In this document: piece by piece, positions 56,275-63,590 of the stretch | Layout of the letters: each line of letters begins with the position of its first letter | Position numbering within the stretch: position 1 is the stretch's first letter | From: Prochlorococcus sp. AG-436-O11 | GTDB lineage: Bacteria; Cyanobacteriota; Cyanobacteriia; PCC-6307; Cyanobiaceae | NCBI GenBank assembly: GCA_003212535.1 | Contig: QCPO01000001.1 | Span: 155,452 to 219,451 of the forward strand | Reading direction: 5' to 3' | Length of the DNA: 64,000 bases | Made by a program: the position numbers and the translations under genes | The notes under the pieces: generated by a model | Seen by the model: only the letters and a program-made list of their open reading frames with translations | The model's database searches: none | What the model was told of the DNA's origin: nothing

Positions 56275-57582
56275 TTATATTCTTGTATTAAATATTTCTT
56301 TTCCTGCTTTTTCTTCGGCAATTTGTTTAATCCCTAAATTCACGAGAGATAATGCAACAATCCAGGATATTAAACCACATATAATATATGTCCCATTTAG
56401 AGGTAATTGGATTGGTGAATTCCAAATTGCATGGCAAAGAGTCATTGTAAAAAATGGTGCATAAAATTCTTTTTTCTTAAGAAGTTTAAGTGAAAAATGA
56501 CCACCTTTTTTAACTCTCCATAGAGCCGCTCCCGCTACAGCTGTCCAAACGATATGAGCAAATGGAGAAAGGATACCTCTGATAGTTATTGTTGCAAAGA
56601 AAAGCTCATAAGATGTTGTGCTGTTATAAGCGTAGCCTGCCGATTCAAAGGCTGCGAATCCACATCCCACTGCTGCTCCAAGTAATAGTCCATTCAGAAT
56701 ATATGGATATCTTTTCTTTCCTCTAGCAAGTAAAACTAAAGCTAAGAGTTTCGCAGGTTCCTCTGTTACTGCTGCGGCAGATGCACCTGCCCATCCAAGA
56801 AATGAAAATGTGTTTTCATGAAATACTTGGTTTATAAAAAAAGAGATAGCAGCTCCAGCTAAAAAGAATTTTGCAATCGTCCATATTGGTATATTTCGCC
56901 TTATATTTAATTCTAAGAAAAGTACCAAAGTTGATAGAGGAATACCAAAAGAACCAGTGATTATTAAGGCAGGAATATAATTAGGATTTGGAGATTGGTC
57001 AAAAGCAAATTTAAATGCATAAAAAATTACTAAAGCTGCAATTATGAATCTAGAGAAAACCCAAGGTTGAGGATATTTGGTTGAGATCTCTTTGATAGAT
57101 GGTGTTGTTCCCTTTGTTCCGATGAATATATTTTTAACAAATTCTTCTTCTGTTTGTTTCCTTTGAATGCCTCCAAAAAACTCTTTTAGATTAAAGTCGC
57201 CTAATCCATCGGCTGATCCAATTCTACTGATCCTATCAATGAATCCCCCTGCATCTTTGTTGGTATTATCTTTATTCGGATTACTTTTTGATGACTGTTT
57301 TGTAAAGACTTTTTTATTAGTTTCTCCTATCTCTTCATGATTTTTCTGAATCGCTTGTTTTTTTTGTAGAGATTCAATTTCTGACCTTAAATTTTTTACC
57401 TCTTCTTTATAGTTCTCAATATCTTTACTAGGGAGATTTGGAACAAGTTTTTTATCTTTAATCTCATTATTATTTTTAACTTCTAGGCTAAAACTTTTAG
57501 GGCAACCACAATTAGTACATGCATTTTCAACTGCAGGAAAACTTTCTCCGCATTCTATGCATTTAATTGTTTCCATATTCAA
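56275..57582 (-). CDS. PrsW-type intramembrane protease with N-terminal zinc ribbon
   Basis: The 435-residue protein has an N-terminal zinc ribbon (IKCIECGESFP, then ACTNCGCP), a coiled-coil and disordered region to about residue 150, and a C-terminal membrane domain with about eight helices. PrsW-family motifs are visible: AAAVTEEPAKLLALVLLARG with E-E, NGLLLGAAVGCGFAAFESAG, and HIVWTAVAGAAL with His. PrsW cleaves an anti-sigma factor in Bacillus; the substrate here is unknown. Divergent from the 150-residue zinc-ribbon protein, 71 bases apart. Confidence 0.85.
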   Translation of the reverse strand: MNMETIKCIECGESFPAVENACTNCGCPKSFSLEVKNNNEIKDKKLVPNLPSKDIENYKEEVKNLRSEIESLQKKQAIQKNHEEIGETNKKVFTKQSSKSNPNKDNTNKDAGGFIDRISRIGSADGLGDFNLKEFFGGIQRKQTEEEFVKNIFIGTKGTTPSIKEISTKYPQPWVFSRFIIAALVIFYAFKFAFDQSPNPNYIPALIITGSFGIPLSTLVLFLELNIRRNIPIWTIAKFFLAGAAISFFINQVFHENTFSFLGWAGASAAAVTEEPAKLLALVLLARGKKRYPYILNGLLLGAAVGCGFAAFESAGYAYNSTTSYELFFATITIRGILSPFAHIVWTAVAGAALWRVKKGGHFSLKLLKKKEFYAPFFTMTLCHAIWNSPIQLPLNGTYIICGLISWIVALSLVNLGIKQIAEEKAGKEIFNTRI

Positions 57583-57653
57583 TTTAATTGAAATACAATT
57601 CTAATTTAGTTATTGGAAGTATATTAAATATATATCATTAAGACATCTTCGTT

Positions 57654-58106
57654 ATGGCTCTTATTAAATGCCTTGGTTGTGGTCAACCAATTTCAGATAA
57701 AGCTTTAACTTGTCCAAAATGTGGTTGGAGAGTGGTAATAGCTAATTCTGTTGATAATATTGAATCACAAAAAAAAGAAGAAAGTGGTTTAATCAAAGCA
57801 TTCAAACGTAGGCAAAAAGATACTGGCTGGGGTTATGCAATGGCTCATTTAGTACCTTTTGTTTCGATATATTATGCAATTAATCGCAGAACAATCACTC
57901 CATTTTTGTTCGCTTTTTTAGGTAATTTAGCTATTGGATTTACCTATGGAGTTCTTTTTGCCATAATAAATCCCAATTATGACGAGCAGGAGCTAGAAAC
58001 CTCTGGAACATTAATTGGGTTAGTAACTACGCCAATACTTACCAAAAAAGGAATGGAAAGAGCTCGAAGATATGCAAAAAAACACTTATTGCAAGATTCT
58101 TTTTAA
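57654..58106 (+). CDS. Zinc-ribbon membrane protein, 150 aa
   Basis: N-terminal zinc ribbon (IKCLGCGQPISDKALTCPKC), linker, then two hydrophobic helices (YAMAHLVPFVSIYYAINRRT, FLFAFLGNLAIGFTYGVLFA) and a basic tail. The ribbon is the same type as in the divergent PrsW-like protein. The two may function together, for example as sensor and protease, but this rests on neighbourhood and ribbon similarity only. Confidence 0.75.
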   Translation: MALIKCLGCGQPISDKALTCPKCGWRVVIANSVDNIESQKKEESGLIKAFKRRQKDTGWGYAMAHLVPFVSIYYAINRRTITPFLFAFLGNLAIGFTYGVLFAIINPNYDEQELETSGTLIGLVTTPILTKKGMERARRYAKKHLLQDSF

Positions 58107-58162
58107 AACAAATGTTTTGTACTAAATTTGGAGCTTTAATAAAAACTGCTTTTAATTTTTAA

Positions 58163-58376
58163 AAGTTTGAGTAAAGTTTGAGTAAAAAATTACGATTCCT
58201 TGAGATCGCAGTTATAGTTAGTCGCGCTCACTTTTCATTAGCCAGTAGTTAGCGTCAGTCATATCAAGGGATCTCAGCGAATTTTAAAGCTTGAAGCAAG
58301 GTTTACTCAAACTTTTTTGGGTATAAATTTATTATCCATCAAAGTTCCTAATTAGGAAAGTTATGTTTGGTATAGG
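58163..58376. repeat. Composite repeat t-A-B (truncated B)
   Basis: Two t units AAGTTTGAGTA at 58163-58184, core A at 58190-58296 encoding MTDANYWLMKSERD then a stop on the minus strand, and the exact inverted t unit TACTCAAACTT at 58304-58314. B starts at 58321 with the perfect palindrome TTCCTAATTAGGAA (58345-58358) but breaks off after GGTATAGGC, precisely where the stop codon of the minus-strand lipoprotein gene begins (58378). Confidence 0.85.
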
Positions 58377-58377
58377 C

Positions 58378-58584
58378 TTATTTTGCTAACTCATGAGTTG
58401 CACAAGGCATCCACTTATTTCCCATTTTATGTGCTCCAGTGCAATTGAAACTTTTGGCAGCTTTTAGAGCTTCTCTTCTGGTATCAAAAAGAGCAGGCGT
58501 TTTTTCCTCAACTTTTGAAGTGCAGCTAACTCCAAATATAAGAGTTATTAGGAAAAATGTGGATAATCTAACAGCCTTATTCAA
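58378..58584 (-). CDS. Small lipoprotein with DUF3721-like motif
   Basis: The 68-residue product has a lipoprotein signal peptide (RLSTFFLITLIFGVSC, Cys as lipidation site) and a mature part with TRREALKAAKSFNCTGAHKM and NKWMPCATHE. The C-x-GAH-x-MG...WMPC-x-x-H pattern is that of DUF3721. It may bind a metal through Cys and His. Its 3' end coincides with a break in module B, so the gene may have been joined to the repeat by recombination. Confidence 0.78.
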   Translation of the reverse strand: MNKAVRLSTFFLITLIFGVSCTSKVEEKTPALFDTRREALKAAKSFNCTGAHKMGNKWMPCATHELAK

Positions 58585-58658
58585 TCGAGTTGTCGATAAC
58601 TAAATTCATATTAGCATTAAATTACTAGATAATCTAGATATCCTAGGAGTTTATTTTG

Positions 58659-59801
58659 ATGAAGCTTACCCCCCAGAAGTTATTTGTGCCTACATTGGTT
58701 GGAACTATGATCCCTCTTGCTGTTCATGCTGGAGGCATGAATCATCATGATCATCATATGCATAATGATTCTCATATGAATATGACTGACTCGTTCCCAT
58801 CAACAATGTTTATGGGGAAGAGTACCTTTGCCTTAGGAGGGGTTGATGGTGTAACAGGAAAAGAAGCTGTGACTTTTAACTATGACTTAAAGTTAATGGG
58901 AATGACTAGCTTTACAGGCGAAGATATGTTGATGACCGCTATTCGAGCTGGAAATTTTAATGGGATGGATCCCTTTGGAATGATGGGAGCTTCTAGGTTA
59001 GATACAGCATTTAATAGTAGTGATAATCTTGAAGTTCACAAGCTGTTTTATAAGTTTCCCGTAAGTGATAATTTCACAGTCACTTTGGGTCCTAAACTTC
59101 GTCAAGATGATTTACTTGGCGTTAAGCCTACTTCTTATCCGAGTGATGATGGCATTTTATTTGTTTTAAATCAAGCTGGTGCTAATGATACCTATTCAAA
59201 AAAAATGGGCGCAGGAGTAGGAATTACTTATGCTAAAGACAAATTCATAGCAAGTACAGTACTTGTTTCAGAAGATGCCTCTTCTAGTAAAGGTATTTTA
59301 ACGAAGGAAGGCAGTGACATTATTACTTCGCAGATTTCATGGGTAGATGATTCATATACTCTAGCCTTTGCTTATACAAATTCTGATGGTGGGAATACAA
59401 ATAATAGTGCTGATGCTGATGATTATTCATCGTATGGAATAAATGGTAATTACAATTTCTTGAATCAGTCAGATGTTTTCCCTTCTTCAATAAGTGCTGG
59501 TTTTGGATGGAAGAATCCTGACAAGGTTGACGATAATTCAAATATTGAAGATGGGAATACATGGACAATTGCGATGCACTGGGAAAATGCATTTAAAGAA
59601 GGTAATAACTTAGGATTCGCTATCGGAACAGCGGAAACCCATAGGGATGACAGTGGTTATGATAATCCTTTAGCATGGGAAACTTTTTACCAGATGCAAA
59701 TTAACGACAGTATTTCAATTACACCCTCAATATTTTCAGTTCAGAAGGATGGAGCTGATGATGTAACAGGAGTTTTAGTTAAAACTAGTTTTAAATTCTA
59801 A
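58659..59801 (+). CDS. Outer-membrane porin-like protein
   Basis: From the ATG at 58659 (GGAG ribbon 10 bases upstream; a TTG three bases earlier is less likely) the protein is 380 residues. A signal peptide (LFVPTLVGTMIPLAVHA) precedes a His/Met-rich segment (GGMNHHDHHMHNDSHMNMTD) that could bind copper or other metal. The rest is a beta barrel pattern with aromatic strand ends and a terminal Phe (VKTSFKF), as in OprB/Som-type porins, but without an SLH domain. Adjacent to the small lipoprotein gene (divergent). Confidence 0.8.
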   Translation: MKLTPQKLFVPTLVGTMIPLAVHAGGMNHHDHHMHNDSHMNMTDSFPSTMFMGKSTFALGGVDGVTGKEAVTFNYDLKLMGMTSFTGEDMLMTAIRAGNFNGMDPFGMMGASRLDTAFNSSDNLEVHKLFYKFPVSDNFTVTLGPKLRQDDLLGVKPTSYPSDDGILFVLNQAGANDTYSKKMGAGVGITYAKDKFIASTVLVSEDASSSKGILTKEGSDIITSQISWVDDSYTLAFAYTNSDGGNTNNSADADDYSSYGINGNYNFLNQSDVFPSSISAGFGWKNPDKVDDNSNIEDGNTWTIAMHWENAFKEGNNLGFAIGTAETHRDDSGYDNPLAWETFYQMQINDSISITPSIFSVQKDGADDVTGVLVKTSFKF

Positions 59802-59937
59802 GTAAGAAGAAAATCTATTCGGGATCTTTCGGAAAATTCGGAAGTGTATAAAATGATTCTATTTTGATATTCCTTAAGAATAAATAATCGGGTTATTATA
59901 TAAATGATTAGATGTTCATTTATTAGTTGATTTTCAG

Positions 59938-60555
59938 ATGAAAAGGACTCAACTTAATATCAATATTGATGCAGATCTTTTAAAAGAAATAAAAGCAAGT
60001 GCAAGAAAATCAGGGAAATCTTTAGTTGAGTATGTAAATGATTTGTTTAGAAAAGAATTACATAATGATGCTTCAGGTGATATAGAAATAAGATTAAGTA
60101 ATCATGAAAAGAGACTGCAATTTATAGAAGAGAATATTCTTTCCGATATAAAGCAAAATATGAAGATCTCAGATTTTACCCCTCAAGAAGCAGAGAATTT
60201 CAACGATTTTGTTAAAGCTATTTTCAAAAAAGAACTTAAGAGAAAACAATATAATTCCCCAACAGATGCTTGGCATGACTTTGTGAGTCATTTGAATTGC
60301 TTTGATAAATGGGATGAAAAATGTTCACTTCGATTAAAAGAGATTCTTTTTATAGATCATGGAGATGCACTTAATTCTGATGAAATGAATTCTCTTAAGG
60401 GCAGTGAAATGTGCCCTTCCCCGATAAGAACAGGAATAATTAATTGGATTAACAATTCAGAAAGAGGACAATGTTGTTGTTCTAATAGTAATTTTCCTTC
60501 AGAAAAACTTATCCGTGAAAAAGGCGCCCGCTTGGTTAGTGAGTTAGAGATTTAG
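59938..60555 (+). CDS. Ribbon-helix-helix-like DNA-binding protein with extra C-terminal domain
   Basis: Residues 1-45 (KRTQLNINIDADLLKEIKAS, then GKSLVEYVNDLFRKEL) form a CopG/Arc-type ribbon-helix-helix pattern. A coiled-coil segment follows (EIRLSNHEKRLQFIEENILS). The C-terminal 90 residues (SPTDAWHDFVSHLNCFDKWD and SERGQCCCSNSNFPSEKLIR) contain a Cys cluster and no known domain. RHH proteins often bind tandem 10-11 bp operators, so it is a candidate ligand for the t units in the island. The gene lies 136 bases after the porin. Confidence 0.7.
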   Translation: MKRTQLNINIDADLLKEIKASARKSGKSLVEYVNDLFRKELHNDASGDIEIRLSNHEKRLQFIEENILSDIKQNMKISDFTPQEAENFNDFVKAIFKKELKRKQYNSPTDAWHDFVSHLNCFDKWDEKCSLRLKEILFIDHGDALNSDEMNSLKGSEMCPSPIRTGIINWINNSERGQCCCSNSNFPSEKLIREKGARLVSELEI

Positions 60556-60619
60556 GATATCCTTCTTTAAATCTATAATTAATTAATTTTGAATTTAGGA
60601 ATATTTTATTACTTATTTT

Positions 60620-60828
60620 AGGACGACTGTTAATTAATAAAAAGTTTGAGTAAAGTTTGAGTAAAAAATTACGATTCCTTGAGATCCCAGTAATAGCTAG
60701 TCGGATGTACTTTCCATTAGTCAGTAGTTAATGTCAGTCATATCAAGGGATTTGGAGGAATTTATCTGCTAGAATTTTGCTAGAATCAGAATTTTATTTA
60801 TATTTTTATTATCCATCAAAGTTACTAT
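60620..60828. repeat. Composite repeat with degenerate D, t, A and short B
   Basis: A decayed D (GGACGACTGTTAATTAA) precedes two t units AAGTTTGAGTA (60642-60663). Core A (60669-60763) encodes MTDINY then a premature stop. The right side has a different 11-bp pair, TGCTAGAATTT (60767-60777) and TGCTAGAATCA (60778-60788). B is reduced to TTATCCATCAAAGTTACTAT before module C. This copy looks the most worn. Confidence 0.75.
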
Positions 60829-60858
60829 TTAGGAAAGAGAAAGTAGTAAGCGTTTCAT
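60829..60858 (-). repeat. Module C, abortive start MKRLLLSLS
   Basis: Minus strand ATG AAA CGC TTA CTA CTT TCT CTT TCC TAA. It begins 2 bases after the stop of the 142-residue gene. The final codons overlap the truncated module B (TTAGGAAAG), so C and B are fused here. Confidence 0.75.
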
Positions 60859-60860
60859 TC

Positions 60861-61289
60861 TTAACTCATATTAAATAAATTAAACCTACGATCTTTAATC
60901 ATTAAAGTGAAAACAGCAATTTCGATAAGAAGTCCTATAGATCCATATGACTGAATAGTTAAACCTTCTGACCAAAAATAACTACCAATATTAAAGGCAA
61001 AACTTAGCCCAATAAAAAACGAGTGTGTAATTATAAAATTCTTATTTGTTAAGTTTACGGGTTTAATAATATGGGAAATTTTGTAACCTAAAATCTTACA
61101 GGGTATATCGATTAGCCAAGCAAGAATAACAATCTTTTCAAAAGCAACTTGCTGGTTAATTATGTCCTGAAATGTCCATTCAAAAAATAAGCTAGCTATT
61201 GCAAACAAAATTAGTACTACAACCGAATTAGCTATAGCTCCAATAGGTACAAAACCAATGAGTCTTAATTTATTTTTGAAATTTTCCAC
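60861..61289 (-). CDS. Four-helix membrane protein, 142 aa, unknown
   Basis: The 142-residue protein starts with GTG exactly at the end of module D's T-run. It has hydrophobic segments near residues 10-37 (IANSVVVLILFAIASLFFEW), 48-65, 85-108 and 110-130. Family not recognised; the pattern resembles small cyanobacterial membrane proteins. It is bounded by D' at the start codon and C' 2 bases after the stop, the cleanest cassette in the island. Confidence 0.72.
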   Translation of the reverse strand: MENFKNKLRLIGFVPIGAIANSVVVLILFAIASLFFEWTFQDIINQQVAFEKIVILAWLIDIPCKILGYKISHIIKPVNLTNKNFIITHSFFIGLSFAFNIGSYFWSEGLTIQSYGSIGLLIEIAVFTLMIKDRRFNLFNMS

Positions 61290-61336
61290 AAAAAAAAAGA
61301 GGGTTTACCCCTCTATGTTAGATCGACTGTCAATCG
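61290..61336 (-). repeat. Module D at a GTG start
   Basis: Palindrome GATTGACAGTCGATC, spacer, hairpin with stem AGAGGG/CCCTCT (61298-61314), and a T-run of nine ending at the GTG of the 142-residue gene. The next module to the right is C (61330-61371), so here C' runs directly into D' with no A or B between them. Confidence 0.8.
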
Positions 61337-61371
61337 TAATTAATATGCTGTGCAACTAGTAAGCTTTTCAT
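61330..61371 (-). repeat. Module C variant MKSLLVAQHINYD
   Basis: Minus strand ATG AAA AGC TTA CTA GTT GCA CAG CAT ATT AAT TAC GAT TGA. The reading frame ends inside the D palindrome, so C' and D' are joined head to tail. The sequence is more divergent than other C copies. Confidence 0.6.
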
Positions 61372-61446
61372 TTATTTAGCTCTTAGAGAAACATAAGTAA
61401 GCTGAAAAGCGTTAGCAAATTTAGGAGACCATTTTTCATCGTCGAT

Positions 61447-61824
61447 CTAATAGCAAAGGACACTATCCGCTTTAATGGACTCTTCAATTAGTACATTGGG
61501 CATTACAAACTCTGCCTTATATCCATGAAGAAGCGTCTTATCGTAATCCCTCGATTTAGCCGACAGTTCTGAGACATATATGGTAACGTTAGAATTTTTT
61601 AAATTTTCAAGATGTTCGTATAAATCTCCAGTACCTTTACCAACTATTTCACCAGCTGTTTTGCAATTTAGTATGTTTACTCCGTCTCCCTCTAGAAAAA
61701 GAATTACTTGATGCCCTTCGCTTTCTGCCGTAAGGGCAGCCAATAAACCTAAAGTTACTTTATTTTTGGATTTTAAACCGCTGTAAATATTAACTAGTAC
61801 TTTATTGTCGGCAATGATTGACAT
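61447..61824 (-). CDS. DsrE-family protein
   Basis: The 125-residue protein matches the DsrE/YchN-type fold: KVLVNIYSGLKSKNKVTLGL, then GHQVILFLEGDGVNIL and VTIYVSELSAKSRDYDKTLL with a final Cys near the end (SVLCY). DsrE-like proteins transfer sulphur or act in redox reactions. There is no clear conserved active Cys in the usual position, so the role is open. It lies downstream of the 41-residue ORF between modules D and C. Confidence 0.75.
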   Translation of the reverse strand: MSIIADNKVLVNIYSGLKSKNKVTLGLLAALTAESEGHQVILFLEGDGVNILNCKTAGEIVGKGTGDLYEHLENLKNSNVTIYVSELSAKSRDYDKTLLHGYKAEFVMPNVLIEESIKADSVLCY

Positions 61825-61875
61825 TTAATTCTGCTTAAAATTTACTTTTTTAATCTAGGTTTTTTTTTGACTTTT

Positions 61876-62001
61876 TCAACCATCTAATCTATCAGCGTAA
61901 TCCCTTAAAATTTCTGCCATCTTTTGCGGTGGAATTTCTTCTTGATATTCTCTACATAAATCAAAAAATTTATCCAAGAAATCTTTCATTGAAGAGGACA
62001 T
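61876..62001 (-). CDS. Small acidic protein, 41 aa, starting at module D
   Basis: The ORF reads MSSSMKDFLDKFFDLCREYQ, then EEIPPQKMAEILRDYADRLD and stop. It is helical and acidic. The ATG at 61999-62001 follows the T-run of module D directly, the same layout as three other genes. Followed on the same strand by the DsrE-family gene after 51 bases. No family recognised. Confidence 0.6.
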   Translation of the reverse strand: MSSSMKDFLDKFFDLCREYQEEIPPQKMAEILRDYADRLDG

Positions 62002-62046
62002 AAAAAAAGAGGGTTTTATCCCTCCATGTTAGATCGACTGTCAATC
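62002..62046 (-). repeat. Module D at an ATG start
   Basis: Same form: palindrome ending AATCTAA-like variant, hairpin GAGGGATAAAACCCTC (62009-62024), T-run of seven joined to the ATG of the 41-residue ORF. The flanking sequence to the right does not continue into t/A, so this copy is separated from the EVE relics. Confidence 0.75.
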
Positions 62047-62109
62047 TAATTAAAACCCTATTGCTTGTTGGCATAGATTCGTTTTTATATATATAGAAGA
62101 ATTTATTAA

Positions 62110-62232
62110 ATGCTTAAGTTAATTGTTTATCTGGCACTTGGCTTCTACTCAACTTATATGGAAGCAGTCCAATTAGTATCAAGAATTAGAAGAGTTAAAA
62201 TTATCCCAATATCAAATCAACTACCTGCTTAA
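62110..62232 (+). CDS. Small hydrophobic protein, 40 aa
   Basis: The ORF reads MLKLIVYLALGFYSTYMEAV, then QLVSRIRRVKIIPISNQLPA. The first half is a hydrophobic helix and the second a basic tail. It is on the plus strand, unlike most cassettes nearby. A hairpin (ACCCCTC/GAGAGGT-like, 62244-62273) follows and may be a terminator. I do not recognise the family by name. Confidence 0.6.
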   Translation: MLKLIVYLALGFYSTYMEAVQLVSRIRRVKIIPISNQLPA

Positions 62233-62353
62233 AACAAGAAACCCCTCCAGAAATTCCAACTACCAGAGAGGTTATTAAATTGACTCGTACTATATAAAGT
62301 CAATTTATGTCTTGGAGTAAACGAAGAGTGTACTCATTGAGGTTTGGCCTCAA

Positions 62354-62416
62354 TTAATTTATAGCAAAGAAATTAAAAACTAACGAAATCAGTGCAAGGA
62401 GTAATAAGCGTTTCAT
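62354..62416 (-). repeat. Module C in a longer frame, MKRLLLLALISLVFNFFAIN
   Basis: The frame runs 20 residues here and has a full signal-peptide-like hydrophobic stretch before its stop. It may be an intact short secreted/membrane peptide gene or a longer relic of the secreted-protein start. No mature part follows. Confidence 0.55.
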
Positions 62417-62460
62417 TCTTGCCATTATTCTCAAATCTTTTCAATCAATTTTAGATGGAA

Positions 62461-62706
62461 AATCGTGAACATTTCTTTTGGAGTTTTTGAAAACCCTTGC
62501 AATAACTCAATGCTCGCTTTTCATTGGCCAGTAGTTAACGGCATTCATATCAAGGGATCTCAGCGAATTTTAAAGCTTGAAACAAGGTTTACTCAAACTT
62601 TTTAGTGTATAAATTCATTATCCATCAAAGTGCTTTTTTATGAAAGTGATGGGTGGTATGGGGTTATCTTCGTTGCGGTGTTTCTATGTAAACCCCTTCA
62701 GACATC
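62461..62706. repeat. Composite A-B copy of the second type
   Basis: The left flank has one 11-bp unit AATCGTGAACA (62461-62471). The A core (about 62491-62579) has a different left half (CCCTTGCAATAACTCAA) and encodes MNAVNYWPMKSEH then a stop on the minus strand. The right side has TACTCAAACTT (62590-62600). B (62611-62706) has lost its first palindrome and changes after AACCCC, where a 42-residue ORF follows. A long plus-strand frame across this repeat is not considered a gene. Confidence 0.75.
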
Positions 62707-62717
62707 TATTTCCTAAT

Positions 62718-62846
62718 TCAGCTCTCTCTGCCGAACTTAATCATTGCGACAGGGATACCAATAGTAAAAACAACTCCAATAACAAGAATCAGAATCCCTA
62801 TTGGAGAAAAAATATCAACACCTTGTCCAGTTTGTGCGAAGAGCAT
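62718..62846 (-). CDS. Small membrane protein, 42 aa
   Basis: The ORF reads MLFAQTGQGVDIFSPIGILI, then LVIGVVFTIGIPVAMIKFGR and ES. One transmembrane helix in the middle and a basic end. It sits between C' (62902-62931) and B', so this cassette separates modules that are adjacent in the native EVE region. It is probably a conserved picocyanobacterial small protein, but not recognised by name. Confidence 0.65.
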   Translation of the reverse strand: MLFAQTGQGVDIFSPIGILILVIGVVFTIGIPVAMIKFGRES

Positions 62847-62901
62847 TTTTCTTACTTAGAACGTTTAGTTTTATTTTATATGAAAAATTTTTTTTTTGAA
62901 T

Positions 62902-62931
62902 TTATAGCGGTGCAAGAAGTAAGCGTTTCAT
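62902..62931 (-). repeat. Module C, abortive start MKRLLLAPL
   Basis: Minus strand ATG AAA CGC TTA CTT CTT GCA CCG CTA TAA, codon for codon nearly the same as the copy at 51223-51252. It lies 21 bases after the stop of the secreted-protein gene. The GGAATTTATAGCGG context to the left is shared with 51213-51231. Confidence 0.8.
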
Positions 62932-62952
62932 TCTTTGAATCAATTTTAAAAA

Positions 62953-63477
62953 TTAAGGGAGAGGATAAAATTCATTACTCATAGATGGTTTTATTGATGG
63001 CTTCTTTGAAAGATAAGGACTGCAGATTTTCTTTTTGTATGCATATTCTTCTTCTTTTGTCGTAGTGTGGTTTTGTGCCTTATTAAAAGCACTTTCATGA
63101 TCATATCCTGTTTTAATTAAAACCTTATATTTTTTCTTAAAGGTAGACCACCATAAAGGGATACCCTTTCCTTTTGCCCAATCTACACATGCAGCTCTAT
63201 CCTTACCAATTTCTACAAAAGCTAACCCTCTTATAGTGGCAGCCATTTGGATTGCAGTCTCATCGTTTTTGTAGCAAACTAAATACTCTGTATAAGATTT
63301 AATTGATTCTCTGTAATCCTCTTCAGTTAGCCAAGAAAAAAAACCTCGCCTTCCTAAGAGTGTTTTTACAGCAATAATATTGGGACTATCGCATTTTGCT
63401 TTATAATTAACAATATTTGCATTAACAGCAGTAGGTAAGGCTAGAGCAGCTAGTAGTGGGATTAGTAAGCGTTTCAT
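62953..63477 (-). CDS. Secreted protein, 174 aa, unknown function
   Basis: A clear signal peptide MKRLLIPLLAALALPTAVNA (cleavage after VNA) precedes a 154-residue mature protein with Cys residues (CDSPNIIAVKTLLGRRGFFS, then SYTEYLVCYKNDETAIQMAA, DRAACVDWAKGKG and KKICSPYL), probably forming disulfides. The C-terminus is basic and Pro-rich. The signal-peptide codons are the parent of module C. It is preceded by a 19-residue leader ORF whose stop codon abuts its ATG. No domain recognised. Such signal peptides recur on many small secreted proteins in this group, from memory. Confidence 0.8.
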   Translation of the reverse strand: MKRLLIPLLAALALPTAVNANIVNYKAKCDSPNIIAVKTLLGRRGFFSWLTEEDYRESIKSYTEYLVCYKNDETAIQMAATIRGLAFVEIGKDRAACVDWAKGKGIPLWWSTFKKKYKVLIKTGYDHESAFNKAQNHTTTKEEEYAYKKKICSPYLSKKPSIKPSMSNEFYPLP

Positions 63478-63537
63478 TTACCCAATTAAAGAAATAATTA
63501 GGATCATTATCTTTTCAGCAATAAATCTTTTATCCAT
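63478..63537 (-). CDS. Leader ORF, 19 aa, coupled to the secreted-protein gene
   Basis: The frame MDKRFIAEKIMILIISLIG begins directly after the T-run of module D (one A between) and ends with TAA immediately before ATG AAA CGC of the secreted protein. The tail is hydrophobic. Such a start after a terminator-like hairpin and stop-start contact suggests translational coupling or a cassette reduced to 20 codons. Not proven to be translated. Confidence 0.4.
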   Translation of the reverse strand: MDKRFIAEKIMILIISLIG

Positions 63538-63586
63538 TAAAAAAAGAAGGGCTTTATCCCTCCATGTTAGATCGACTGTCAATCGA
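63538..63586 (-). repeat. Module D upstream of the leader ORF
   Basis: Palindrome GATTGACAGTCGATC is intact, and the hairpin is weakened (GAGGG with CCCTTC, allowing G-T pairs). The T-run leads to the ATG of the 19-residue frame. The right side joins t units at 63591. Confidence 0.75.
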
Positions 63587-63590
63587 TAAA

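Noticed and set aside
61385..61441. 18-codon minus-strand frame MKNGLLNLLTLFSLLMFL between the DsrE gene and module C
   Set aside because: Too short and without supporting signals, though it could be part of the cassette.
62640..62984. Open frame of 114 codons on the plus strand starting MKVMGGMG
   Set aside because: It runs across module B, the 42-residue minus-strand gene and module C; composition and context indicate a chance frame.
53302..63560. CRISPR array formed by regularly recurring repeats
   Set aside because: Repeat copies are 50-250 bases long, irregularly spaced by genes, and contain coding relics; no short uniform repeat-spacer pattern.
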